Shown here: one piece after another, positions 41,132-48,347 of the stretch
Layout: every line of letters starts with the position of its first letter
Position numbering within the stretch: position 1 is the first letter of the stretch
Notes under the pieces: model-generated
Told to the model about the DNA's origin: nothing
The model's input: the letters and a program-made list of their open reading frames with translations, nothing else
The model's database searches: none
Assembly: GCF_002024505.1 (NCBI RefSeq)
Contig: NZ_CP019402.1
Span: forward strand, 1,736,001-1,800,000
Reading direction: 5' to 3'
DNA: 64,000 nt
DNA from: Plantibacter flavus
GTDB taxonomy: Bacteria; Actinomycetota; Actinomycetes; Actinomycetales; Microbacteriaceae
Made by a program: the position numbers and the translations under genes

Positions 41132-42427
41132 TCCGCTTGCGACGCGCTCGACCGGCCGACGGGTCGGGTTCAGGAGCACGACCGCGATGATCGAGCCGAC
41201 AGCGCCGGCAGCCGCCATCGCGGCGGTGAGCGGGTGGGAGATCTCCGCGAAGGGCATGATGAAGGCGCTCGCGAGAGCGATCCACACGGCGACGTGCGTT
41301 GGCTTGCGCTCGGGGTCGAGGCGCAGCTTGCGGGGGTGCTCGACGCGGCCGAGGAGTGTGCCGACGCCCGCGAGCAGGACCGCGACGACGAGCAGCACGA
41401 CCGGTCGGGTCCACCACCATGCCGCGCTCAGCGGTTCCGCGAAGGGGATGCCGAGGGCGAGCTGGAGACCGGCGACCGCGATGATCAGGGGGAGATGCCA
41501 GAGGTACACCGTCATCAGCCGGGACCCGATGAGGAAGACGACGGCTCGCGCGGCGCGGGTCCGCATGATCGCCGTGAGCAGCGGGTGCACCAGGGCGAGC
41601 AGGGCGAGCTGCCCGACGCCGAGGACGACGAGGGGGAGGGTCGGTGGGTTGAGGTTGCCGAGCATGCTGGTCGAGTACGGCAGCCAGGTCGTGATCGGCA
41701 CGAGCGCACCGTAGGAGACGAGCACCACGGCCACGAGGACGAGGCGAGGGACGGTGCGGAGACGACCATCGGCCAAGAAGAACCCGAACTGCTGCAGCAG
41801 CGGCCAGACGAACACCAGGTTGACGAGACCGATGCCCAGGAGGCCGGTCGAGTACCGGACGACGTCGACGAGGATCACGCCGGCCAGCAGGGCCGCACAG
41901 GTCAGGACGGGGTGGCGGTCGTGCCAGGTGGCCAGGAAGGGCGCGACCGCCTGGCACAGCAGGTAGGCGGCCAGGAACCAGAGCGGGGACCCGACGCCTG
42001 CGGCGACGGCCTCGATGATGGCGGGGTCGACACCGAGCGCCCCGGCGAGCCACAGCCCTGCGGCGAGGAAGAGCAGGACCGGGATCGTCGGCAGGGCGAG
42101 TCGGAACACCCGGGACCGGAGGAAGTCGCTGGTCCCGCCACCACGTCTGACGGTGCTGCGCCAGCCGGTGATCGTCGCGAAGCCGCCCACGATGAAGAAC
42201 AGCGGCATGATCTGGCCGAACCAGGTGCCCGTGTCGAACCACGGCTGCTGCTCGAGCGCCCGGGAGATGCCGATCGCGCCGTCCGGCTCGACCGCCACGG
42301 CGACCATCAGGAGGTGGACGACGACCACCGTGACGACGCAGGCGACGCGCACGAGGTCAAGGGCGAGGTCCCGCCCGGAGAGGTCTGGGACCGCCGGGGC
42401 CGACCCGGTCCGCGTTCGCGTGCTCAT
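41102..42427 (-). CDS. Acyltransferase family 3 membrane protein
   Basis: This 441-residue protein has about ten membrane helices and the AT3 family pattern: an N-terminal LDLVRVACVVTVVVVHLLMV with the conserved helix-1 histidine, MPLFFIVGGFATITGW, and RVFRLALPTIPVLLFLAAG. Such enzymes acylate surface sugars or lipids using acyl-CoA from the cytosol. The ATG at 42427 is chosen with a TAGGCT box 8 bases upstream. Substrate unknown; no polysaccharide genes are nearby. The 3' end overlaps the convergent 40535 gene by 30 bases. Confidence 0.85.
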   Translation of the reverse strand: MSTRTRTGSAPAVPDLSGRDLALDLVRVACVVTVVVVHLLMVAVAVEPDGAIGISRALEQQPWFDTGTWFGQIMPLFFIVGGFATITGWRSTVRRGGGTSDFLRSRVFRLALPTIPVLLFLAAGLWLAGALGVDPAIIEAVAAGVGSPLWFLAAYLLCQAVAPFLATWHDRHPVLTCAALLAGVILVDVVRYSTGLLGIGLVNLVFVWPLLQQFGFFLADGRLRTVPRLVLVAVVLVSYGALVPITTWLPYSTSMLGNLNPPTLPLVVLGVGQLALLALVHPLLTAIMRTRAARAVVFLIGSRLMTVYLWHLPLIIAVAGLQLALGIPFAEPLSAAWWWTRPVVLLVVAVLLAGVGTLLGRVEHPRKLRLDPERKPTHVAVWIALASAFIMPFAEISHPLTAAMAAAGAVGSIIAVVLLNPTRRPVERVASGSDQAVDQRP

Positions 42428-42435
42428 CGCCGGAC

Positions 42436-42441
42436 AGCCTA
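42436..42441 (-). promoter_or_regulatory. -10 element TAGGCT before the acyltransferase gene
   Basis: On the minus strand TAGGCT ends 8 bases before the ATG at 42427. Confidence 0.45.
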
Positions 42442-42509
42442 GCGTCGCCGGACACTCCCGCCTCGGCCCTTGTGGAGAGCGTGTCGGAGGCGACTGCGAC
42501 AATGGAGGC

Positions 42510-43808
42510 ATGAGTCGGCAGGATGGAGCGTCTCGTCGCGTCTCGGCGCACGATGCCGACGACAGCGGTACCCCCATCCTCCATGTCGACATGGACGCGT
42601 TCTTCGTCTCGGTCGAGCTCTTGGAACGGCCCGAGCTGCGCGGTCTGCCGATCATCGTCGGCAACAAGGAGGGGCGGTCGGTCGTCACCTCCGCCAGTTA
42701 CGAGGCTCGCCGGTACGGCGTGCGCGCGGCGATGCCGGTGTCCCAGGCGATGCGGCTCTGTCCGAGCGCCGTCGTGCTGCCGCCCCACCACGGCCGGTAC
42801 CGCGAGTACTCCGACCGGGTGATGGAGGTGTTCGAGTCGGTCACACCGCTCGTCGAACCCCTGAGCATCGACGAGGCCTTCCTCGACGTCTCCGGCGCGG
42901 TCCGGTTGCTCGGGAGCCCGCGGACGATCGCCGCGCTCGTGAAGCAACGGGTCCTCGACGCGACCGGCTTGCCGTGCTCGGTGGGCCTGGCGGCGACGAA
43001 GTACGTCGCGAAGCTCGCCTCCGGCCTGTCCAAGCCCGACGGTCTGCTGGTCGTGCCGGCCGACGAGACCCTGGCGTTCCTCCACCCGTTGCCGGTCGGT
43101 GCACTGTGGGGCGTCGGTGGTCGGACGGAGGAGCAGCTGACGAACCGGGGCATCCGGACCATCGGTCAGCTCGCCTCCACCCCGCTGTCGATGCTCCAGC
43201 GCGCGGTCGGTGAAGCCTCCGGTCGCCGACTCCTCGAGCTCGCGAACGGGATCGATCCGCGCGGCATCGAGCTGGCACGTCGCGAGAAGAGCGTCAGCCA
43301 CGAGGTGACCTTCCCGACCGACGTCTCCGACCCGACCATCCTCAAGCGCGAACTGCTGAACCTCGCCGGCCTCGTCGCGATCCGACTCCGGAAGGGCGGC
43401 TACGCCGGCCGGACGATCAGCATCCGCGTGCGCTATGCGGACTTCAGCGTCGTCACCCGGTCGCGCACCATCGGCGAGGCCACGAACGTGGGCCGGCGGG
43501 TGTACGACGAAGCGGCCTCGCTGTTCGACGACCTCGATCGCGGCGGACGCCTCGTGCGCCTCGTGGGGGTGAAGGTCGACCAGCTCGTCCCGGCCGATGA
43601 GGCCGGTGCCGGGCTCTGGGACCCGGACGAGGAGTGGCGTGAAGCCGAGCAGACGATCGACCGGGTCGCAAGCCGGTTCGGCGATCTCGCGATCGCCCCC
43701 GCCTCCCTCCTCGGCAAGCCGAGGCGTCGCGGACTCGGCAGTCGCGGAGACTCGCAGGGTGCTGGGAGCACGGATCAACCCCTTGGACCGGGAGATGCCG
43801 AGCGATAG
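42510..43808 (+). CDS. dinB: DNA polymerase IV
   Basis: DinB is a Y-family translesion polymerase. The 432-residue protein shows ILHVDMDAFFVSVELLERPEL with the first metal-binding acids, SYEARRYGVRAAMPVSQAM, the LSIDEAFLDVSG catalytic motif and the little-finger domain (about 260-370). The ATG at 42510 has GACAAT 6 bases upstream and TGGAGG adjacent. The C-terminal ~60 residues are Gly/Arg-rich and I see no clear QLxLF-type clamp-binding motif there, which is unusual for a working Pol IV. Confidence 0.93.
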   Translation: MSRQDGASRRVSAHDADDSGTPILHVDMDAFFVSVELLERPELRGLPIIVGNKEGRSVVTSASYEARRYGVRAAMPVSQAMRLCPSAVVLPPHHGRYREYSDRVMEVFESVTPLVEPLSIDEAFLDVSGAVRLLGSPRTIAALVKQRVLDATGLPCSVGLAATKYVAKLASGLSKPDGLLVVPADETLAFLHPLPVGALWGVGGRTEEQLTNRGIRTIGQLASTPLSMLQRAVGEASGRRLLELANGIDPRGIELARREKSVSHEVTFPTDVSDPTILKRELLNLAGLVAIRLRKGGYAGRTISIRVRYADFSVVTRSRTIGEATNVGRRVYDEAASLFDDLDRGGRLVRLVGVKVDQLVPADEAGAGLWDPDEEWREAEQTIDRVASRFGDLAIAPASLLGKPRRRGLGSRGDSQGAGSTDQPLGPGDAER

Positions 43809-43811
43809 CCT
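43806..43811 (+). promoter_or_regulatory. -10 element TAGCCT before the GerW-like gene
   Basis: TAGCCT overlaps the dinB stop codon (TAG, 43806-43808) and ends 6 bases before the ATG at 43818. Confidence 0.55.
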
Positions 43812-43817
43812 CGCCGT

Positions 43818-44147
43818 ATGACGAATCTCGTGGAGAAGCTGGCAGAACAGGCGAAGGGGCTCGGCGTGACCGCGGCCTATGGGGAGCAGCAGGACATCGA
43901 CGGGACGAAGCTCGTGCCCGTCGCGCTGACGTACTACGGCTTCGGCGGCGGCTCCGAGGGCGACGGCGACGACGCCCCGAGCGGCGGTGGCGGCGGTGGC
44001 GTCTCCATCCCCGTCGGTGCCTACATCAAGACCGACGAGGGTCTCCGTTTCGACCCGAACCTCATCTCGCTGATCGCCGTCGCGATCCCGTTCATCTGGG
44101 TGAGCGGCAAGGCGCTCGCCGGCCTCATCAAGGCTCTCAAGAAGTAG
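43818..44147 (+). CDS. GerW/YtfJ-like small protein
   Basis: This 109-residue protein resembles the GerW (YtfJ) family: an N-terminal TNLVEKLAEQAKG, a middle GTKLVPVALTYYGFGGGSEGDG segment, a Gly-rich stretch, and GVSIPVGAYIKTDEGLRFDPN before a C-terminal hydrophobic segment (LISLIAVAIPFIWVSGKAL). In Bacillus the family is linked to spore germination, yet nothing suggests sporulation here, so the role must differ. It has its own TAGCCT box and a terminator follows. Confidence 0.7.
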   Translation: MTNLVEKLAEQAKGLGVTAAYGEQQDIDGTKLVPVALTYYGFGGGSEGDGDDAPSGGGGGGVSIPVGAYIKTDEGLRFDPNLISLIAVAIPFIWVSGKALAGLIKALKK

Positions 44148-44159
44148 CCCCCTCCGTCC

Positions 44160-44193
44160 AACCCCTGTCGTGCGACCGCGCACGGCAGGGGTT
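44160..44193 (+). terminator. Terminator before the TPP riboswitch
   Basis: AACCCCTGTCGTGCG pairs with CGCACGGCAGGGGTT (15 bp including one G-T pair) around ACCG. It ends at the base where the TAGACT promoter of the riboswitch transcript begins. Confidence 0.8.
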
Positions 44194-44198
44194 AGACT
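44193..44198 (+). promoter_or_regulatory. -10 element TAGACT of the thiamine operon
   Basis: TAGACT lies a few bases before the first conserved bases of the TPP aptamer, so transcription must begin at about 44205. This position independently identifies TAGACT as a -10 box in this genome. Confidence 0.7.
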
Positions 44199-44204
44199 CG
44201 TGCC

Positions 44205-44293
44205 ACCACGGGAGTCCGGTGAACCGGGCTGAGAGGAAGGTATTCGCCTTCGACCGTCGAACCTGATCTGGATCATGCCAGCGCAGGGAGACC
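44205..44293 (+). ncRNA. Thiamine pyrophosphate (TPP) riboswitch aptamer
   Basis: The THI-box consensus is present in order: CGGGAGTC, a P2 stem GTCCGG/CCGGGC closed by TGAA, the invariant GCTGAGAGG, a variable P3 arm (AAGGTATTCGCCTT), then GAACCTGATCTGGATCATGC and CAGCGCAGGGAGA. TPP binding normally lowers expression of thiamine synthesis or uptake genes, and the next genes encode a thiamine-precursor transporter. A canonical P1 closing stem is not obvious on the 3' side. Confidence 0.92.
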
Positions 44294-44307
44294 ATTTCTC
44301 GCTATCC

Positions 44308-44338
44308 CGTGCTCTTTTCCGTCTACAGGAAGGGCACG
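44308..44338 (+). promoter_or_regulatory. Expression platform: hairpin hiding the ykoE ribosome site
   Basis: CGTGCTCTTTTCC can pair with GGAAGGGCACG, covering the AGGAAGGG Shine-Dalgarno that lies 8 bases before the ykoE GTG. The upstream arm also matches CACGGGA in the aptamer's 5' strand (44207-44213 with 44305-44311), giving a mutually exclusive fold. This fits translational rather than transcriptional control. Confidence 0.55.
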
Positions 44339-44342
44339 TATC

Positions 44343-44972
44343 GTGTCAGCATCGACTAAGGTATCACCCTCTGAACGCGCTGTGTCGCGGACCTTGCGCT
44401 GGAGGGTCGTCGACATCGTCGTGGTCGCCGTACTCGGCGTCGCGACCGGCCTCATCTTCTGGGCGTGGAACACGCTCGGATCACTCTGGTACGCGGGTGC
44501 CAGCGCCGTCACGCCCGGTTTCGGCGGGATCGCCGTCGGGATCTGGCTCCTCGGCGGGGTGCTCGGCGGACTCATCATCCGGAAGCCCGGCGCTGCCCTC
44601 CTCGTCGAGACCATCGGGGCGATCGTCTCCGCCCTCATCGGCAACGCATGGGGCATCACGACGGTGTACTCCGGGCTCGCTCAGGGCCTCGGTGCCGAGC
44701 TGGTGTTCGCGGCGTTCGCGTACAAGCGCTTCGGCCTCGTTCCGGCGATCCTCGCCGGGGCCGGTGCCGGGGCCGGCGCGTGGCTCCTCGAACTCGTCAT
44801 GTCGGGCAACCTCGAGAAGGGTGTCGAGTTCAACGCGATCTACCTCGGTTCGCTGCTCGTCTCGGGCGCGATCCTCGCCGGTGTCGTCGGCTGGGCACTC
44901 GTCAGGGCACTCGCGTCGACCGGAGCGCTCAGTCGGTTCGCGTCGGGGCGGGACGCTCGGCGCGAGGTCTGA
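44343..44972 (+). CDS. ykoE: ECF transporter substrate-specific component, thiamine precursor (YkoE)
   Basis: YkoE is the S component that binds a thiamine-related pyrimidine (hydroxymethylpyrimidine or a salvage product) in the membrane. The 209-residue protein has a basic start and about five to six helices; typical segments are GLIFWAWNTLGSLWYAG, GIWLLGGVLGGLIIRKPGAAL and GNAWGITTVYSGLAQGLGAELVF. The GTG at 44343 follows the sequestered AGGAAGGG site. It leads the operon under the TPP riboswitch and is followed after two bases by the ATPase gene. Confidence 0.93.
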   Translation: MSASTKVSPSERAVSRTLRWRVVDIVVVAVLGVATGLIFWAWNTLGSLWYAGASAVTPGFGGIAVGIWLLGGVLGGLIIRKPGAALLVETIGAIVSALIGNAWGITTVYSGLAQGLGAELVFAAFAYKRFGLVPAILAGAGAGAGAWLLELVMSGNLEKGVEFNAIYLGSLLVSGAILAGVVGWALVRALASTGALSRFASGRDARREV

Positions 44973-44974
44973 TT

Positions 44975-46456
44975 GTGCCGGGAGCGGCTGCGACCGGTCC
45001 GGCGCGCGTCGTCGCGCGGGACTGGGGGTGGCGGCATGCCGGTCGGAAGGCCTGGGCGGTGAGCGACCTCGACCTCGTGATCGAACCGGGCGAGCGGGTC
45101 CTCCTGCTGGGGGCGTCCGGTGCCGGCAAGTCGACGCTGATCCACGCACTGGCCGGCGTGCTCGGCGGAGCGGACGAGGGGGAGTCCCACGGCTCGCTCC
45201 TCGTGGACGGCGTTCCGCCTGAACGAGCGAGGGGTCGCATCGGGCTCGTGCTGCAGGATCCCGACTCGCAGGTGATCCTGTCCAAGGTCGGCGACGACGT
45301 CGCCTTCGGCTGCGAGAACCTCGGCATCGAGCGCGAGGAGATCTGGCGCCGCGTCGACGCCTCGCTGGAGGCCGTCGGACTGGACCTGCCGCTGGACCAC
45401 TCGACCTCGGCGCTGTCCGGCGGTCAGAAACAGCGGCTGGCCCTCGCCGGCGTACTCGCCATGCAGCCCTCGCTCCTCCTGCTCGACGAACCGACCGCGA
45501 ACCTCGACCCGGCCGGGGTGGCCGAGGTGCGGGACGCCGTCGCTCGGCTGGTCGATGACGGTTCGTCCACCCTGGTCGTCATCGAACACCGCGTCGACGT
45601 CTGGCGCGAGCTGATGACCAGGGTCGTCGTGCTCGACGCCGACGGCGGTGTCCTCGCCGACGGGCCACCCGACCTCGTCCTCGACGACGTCGGGCGGCGC
45701 CTGGCCGATGCGGGCGTCTGGGTGCCGGGCGTCCCGCTGGGGTTGGCCCCTCGTCCGGTGTCCGGCCCGTCAGCGGCGGTCATCACGACCGACGACCTGG
45801 CGATCGGTCGAACGCGGAAGCAGCCGGTGCAGGAGCACCTGGGGCTCGCGGTGCCCGAAGGCGCGGCGACCGTCATCGTCGGCCCCAACGGCGCGGGGAA
45901 GTCCACGCTCGCGCTCACGCTGGCGGGACTGCTGCCGGAGATCACGGGGACGGTGACCGCCGCTCCGCAGCTCGCCGGCAGGCTGGGATCCCGGCCGATC
46001 CGCTGGAAGTCGACCGAGTTGCTCACGCGCATCGGGACGGTCTTCCAGGATCCCGAGCACCAGTTCGTCTCATCGACCGTGCGGAACGAGCTCGGTGTCG
46101 GCCTGCAGGCCCTCCGCTGGTCCCGGACCGCCATCGATGAGCGGGTCTCCGAGATCCTCGATGCGCTCGGTCTCGGTCGTCTCGCCGAGGCGAACCCGTT
46201 CAGTCTCTCGGGCGGTCAGAAGCGCCGGTTGTCGGTGGCCACCGTCCTCGCCGCCCGGCCGGCGGTCATGGTCCTCGACGAACCGACGTTCGGGCAGGAT
46301 CGACGCACGTGGTTGTCACTCGTCCGCCTGCTGCAGCACGAGCTCGAACGCGGCGCGACGATCGTCTCCGTCACGCATGACGCGGGGGTCGTCGAGCATC
46401 TGGGCGACCATCGCATCCTCCTCGAACCGCCGGAGCTCCGGAGGCGGGCCGCATGA
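44975..46456 (+). CDS. ykoD: ECF transporter ATPase with two fused ABC domains (YkoD)
   Basis: This 493-residue protein supplies both energising ATPases of the ECF transporter in one chain. The first domain has LLLGASGAGKSTL, LSGGQKQRLALAG and LLLDEPTANLDP; the second has VIVGPNGAGKSTL, LSGGQKRRLSVAT and MVLDEPTFGQD. The GTG at 44975 is two bases past the ykoE stop. Its stop overlaps ykoC (ATGA), so S, A and T components are made in step. Confidence 0.94.
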   Translation: MPGAAATGPARVVARDWGWRHAGRKAWAVSDLDLVIEPGERVLLLGASGAGKSTLIHALAGVLGGADEGESHGSLLVDGVPPERARGRIGLVLQDPDSQVILSKVGDDVAFGCENLGIEREEIWRRVDASLEAVGLDLPLDHSTSALSGGQKQRLALAGVLAMQPSLLLLDEPTANLDPAGVAEVRDAVARLVDDGSSTLVVIEHRVDVWRELMTRVVVLDADGGVLADGPPDLVLDDVGRRLADAGVWVPGVPLGLAPRPVSGPSAAVITTDDLAIGRTRKQPVQEHLGLAVPEGAATVIVGPNGAGKSTLALTLAGLLPEITGTVTAAPQLAGRLGSRPIRWKSTELLTRIGTVFQDPEHQFVSSTVRNELGVGLQALRWSRTAIDERVSEILDALGLGRLAEANPFSLSGGQKRRLSVATVLAARPAVMVLDEPTFGQDRRTWLSLVRLLQHELERGATIVSVTHDAGVVEHLGDHRILLEPPELRRRAA

Positions 46457-47253
46457 CGAGCCTCACGGCAGCGGAGCGCTCGACGGTGCTGCACCATCGA
46501 CCGCCGCTCGATCGGGTGAATCCGGTAACAAAGGTGCTGGCCGTCCTGATCCTGTCCGTCCCGTTGCTGCTGACGATCGACTGGGTGAGTGCGAGCACGG
46601 CGGTCCTGCTCGAAGTGATGCTGTTCCCGCTCTCCGGCCTGCGGTTCACCGCGTTGCTGAAGCGGGCCCTGCCGGTGCTCGTCTTCGCGCCCATCGGCGG
46701 GATCAGCATGCTGTTGTACGCGAAGCCGGGAGGGACGGAGTACCTGTCGCTCGGGTTCGTCCGCGTGACGGACAACTCGATCGAACTGGCGGTCGCCGTG
46801 ACGATCCGCGTGTTGGCGCTCGGTCTCCCGACGATCCTGCTCTTCGCGCGGGTGGACCCGACCGATCTGGCCGACGGCATGTCCCAGATCGCGAAGCTGC
46901 CGTCGAGGTTCGTGCTCGGGATCCTCGCTGGAGCGCGGATGCTCGGACTCTTCATCGACGACTGGCGCAGTCTCGCGCTCGCCCGTCGTGCCCGTGGCTT
47001 GGGGGACCGGGGAGTGGTCCGCCGGTTCGCCTCCATGGCCTTCGTCCTGCTGGTGTTCGCAATACGAAGGGGGAGCAAACTCGCGACGGCGATGGAGGCG
47101 CGGGGGTTCGGGGCGCCGATCGAACGCACCTGGGCGAGACCGTCCCGCCTGGGCCGGGCCGATCTCGTGGCCGTCCTGGTGACGGTCGTGATCATGGCCC
47201 TCGCGCTGTCCACGGCCGTCCTCGCCGGTACGTTCCGGGTCGTGGGTCAGTGA
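46453..47253 (+). CDS. ykoC: ECF transporter transmembrane component (YkoC)
   Basis: This 266-residue T component couples the ATPases to the S component. It has about five membrane helices and two cytoplasmic coupling-helix signatures of the form Ala-Arg-Gly: RRARGLGDRG and the later AMEARGFGAP. It starts in the ykoD stop and its own TGA overlaps the next GTG (GTGA). Upstream TPP control should apply to it as well. Confidence 0.93.
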   Translation: MTSLTAAERSTVLHHRPPLDRVNPVTKVLAVLILSVPLLLTIDWVSASTAVLLEVMLFPLSGLRFTALLKRALPVLVFAPIGGISMLLYAKPGGTEYLSLGFVRVTDNSIELAVAVTIRVLALGLPTILLFARVDPTDLADGMSQIAKLPSRFVLGILAGARMLGLFIDDWRSLALARRARGLGDRGVVRRFASMAFVLLVFAIRRGSKLATAMEARGFGAPIERTWARPSRLGRADLVAVLVTVVIMALALSTAVLAGTFRVVGQ

Positions 47254-47822
47254 GCGCGGTCCCGCCGGTCCTGCTCGTCGACGGTCGCTCGGGCACGGGG
47301 AAGACGACGCTCGCCTCTTCGGTGGCGTCCGCGTTGACCGACAGCACGGTCATCCACATGGACGACCTGTATCCGGGGTGGGAAGGGCTCGAGGAAGGTG
47401 CTCGACTCCTCGTCGAGTGGATCGTCAGACCGTTCGCTGAGCGGCGCGCGGGGGAGTGGCGGCGCTGGGACTGGGAACGGTCCGCCCGTGCGGAGGTGCA
47501 CCTCGTGCCGAGCGACCGTCCACTCATCGTCGAGGGTTGCGGCTCGTCGTCGCGGGCGTCGCGGGTGCTCGCCGACACGGTGCTGTGGCTCGACGCGCCG
47601 ATGGTGCAGCGCACGGACCGCCTCATCGGGCGCGGTGACGGTGTGGACTGGCTCGCGGGGTGGACCCTCCAGGAGGACGCGTTCATCGAGCGGGAGCGGC
47701 CCGACCTCGATGCCGGGCTCCGCATCGAGGCGACCGGCGCGGCGGACCAGGTCTCCGCACTCGTCCTCGACGCCCTCGCTCACGACAGTCGTGGACGTTG
47801 GAATCCTTGGTTGCGCGAGTGA
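47250..47822 (+). CDS. P-loop kinase of the uridine-kinase-like group, in the thiamine operon
   Basis: This 190-residue protein has a Walker A motif DGRSGTGKTTLA, the substrate-loop-like VIHMDDLYPGWEG, a VEGCGSSS switch and an Arg-rich lid (VQRTDRLIGRGDG). It resembles small P-loop nucleoside/metabolite kinases, but I cannot name the substrate. The GTG overlaps the ykoC stop by four bases, so it is translationally coupled to a TPP-controlled transporter. That suggests, without proving, a role in phosphorylating a salvaged thiamine-related compound. Relatives may occur away from thiamine genes. Confidence 0.78.
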   Translation: MSAVPPVLLVDGRSGTGKTTLASSVASALTDSTVIHMDDLYPGWEGLEEGARLLVEWIVRPFAERRAGEWRRWDWERSARAEVHLVPSDRPLIVEGCGSSSRASRVLADTVLWLDAPMVQRTDRLIGRGDGVDWLAGWTLQEDAFIERERPDLDAGLRIEATGAADQVSALVLDALAHDSRGRWNPWLRE

Positions 47823-47840
47823 CGATGAGCGTCCGGGTAT

Positions 47841-47863
47841 CGGTCCCTGAGCTTGTCGAAGGG
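47841..47863. repeat. Short intergenic repeat, copy 1
   Basis: The core CCCTGAGCTTGTCGAAGGG preceded by CGGT occurs here and again 38 bases on. I recall this motif as a recurrent intergenic element of Microbacteriaceae genomes, usually at gene ends. Confidence 0.75.
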
Positions 47864-47878
47864 TCAGGGCTCGGGTTC

Positions 47879-47901
47879 CGGTCCCTGAGCTTGTCGAAGG
47901 G
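47879..47901. repeat. Short intergenic repeat, copy 2
   Basis: Identical 23-base copy of the element at 47841, in the same orientation, directly abutting the tRNA-Arg fragment. Confidence 0.75.
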
Positions 47902-47903
47902 GT

Positions 47904-47951
47904 GTGCCCCCGGCAGGATTCGAACCTGCGACCAAGAGATGAGAAGGGTCC
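47904..47951 (-). pseudogene. Truncated tRNA-Arg copy (3' half)
   Basis: These 48 bases match 47967-48014 at 46 positions, covering the acceptor 3' strand, T arm, variable loop and anticodon loop of the intact tRNA-Arg. The 5' half is missing, so it cannot fold as a tRNA. Such 3'-half duplications are the usual footprint of integration into a tRNA gene; no integrase or cargo is present here. Confidence 0.8.
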
Positions 47952-47967
47952 GCGATGTCGTGTGAGG

Positions 47968-48040
47968 TGCCCCCGGCAGGATTCGAACCTGCGACCAAGA
48001 GATTAGAAGGCTCCTGCTCTATCCCCTGAGCTACGGAGGC
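47968..48040 (-). tRNA. tRNA-Arg (anticodon TCT)
   Basis: Read on the minus strand, a complete cloverleaf is visible: acceptor GCCTCCG/CGGGGGC, D arm GCTC/GAGC, anticodon loop CTTCTAA with TCT, T arm GCAGG/CCTGC with TTCGAAT, discriminator A. CC but not the final A of CCA follows in the DNA. The anticodon stem has one C-T mismatch next to the loop (31-39), otherwise it pairs. Confidence 0.93.
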
Positions 48041-48070
48041 GGGCGTCGTCCAGGATACCGCAGCGGTGTC

Positions 48071-48295
48071 TCAGGCGCCGACGCCGAGGAGGCCGAGGAC
48101 ACCGAAGACGAGCGACAGGGCTGCGAGGACGAGGGCGATGCTGATGAGGATGACGTGCACGCGCAGGAACGTCGTCGCACGTCCCTGATCATCGCGGGCA
48201 CGCGGGTCGGCGACGATCCGCTTGAGGAAGCGGGGCCAGACGACGACGTTGTAGACACCGTTGACGAGCAGCAGGACGGAGATGGCGATGATCAC
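48071..48295 (-). CDS. SCO4848-family small membrane protein
   Basis: This 74-residue protein has two membrane helices, MIIAISVLLLVNGVYNVVVW and a second at about 47-70, joined by a basic loop (RFLKRIVADPRARDDQGRAT). It fits the uncharacterised SCO4848 family of Actinobacteria. The GTG at 48295 has TAGACT 6 bases upstream. It is divergent from orn with only 52 bases between the two start codons. Confidence 0.82.
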   Translation of the reverse strand: MIIAISVLLLVNGVYNVVVWPRFLKRIVADPRARDDQGRATTFLRVHVILISIALVLAALSLVFGVLGLLGVGA

Positions 48296-48301
48296 CGCTC
48301 G

Positions 48302-48307
48302 AGTCTA
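48302..48307 (-). promoter_or_regulatory. -10 element TAGACT of the SCO4848-type gene
   Basis: TAGACT on the minus strand ends 6 bases before the GTG at 48295, back to back with an identical element for orn. Confidence 0.6.
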
Positions 48308-48335
48308 CGGAACCGGCGGCGTCGGTCGTGCTGAG

Positions 48336-48341
48336 TAGACT
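48336..48341 (+). promoter_or_regulatory. -10 element TAGACT of orn
   Basis: TAGACT ends 6 bases before the orn ATG; the divergent copy is 28 bases away, so upstream promoter elements of the two must overlap. Confidence 0.6.
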
Positions 48342-48347
48342 CGACCC

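Noticed and set aside
47841..48014. CRISPR array from the closely spaced repeats
   Set aside because: Only two copies of each repeat, different repeat types, no spacers of regular length and no cas genes.
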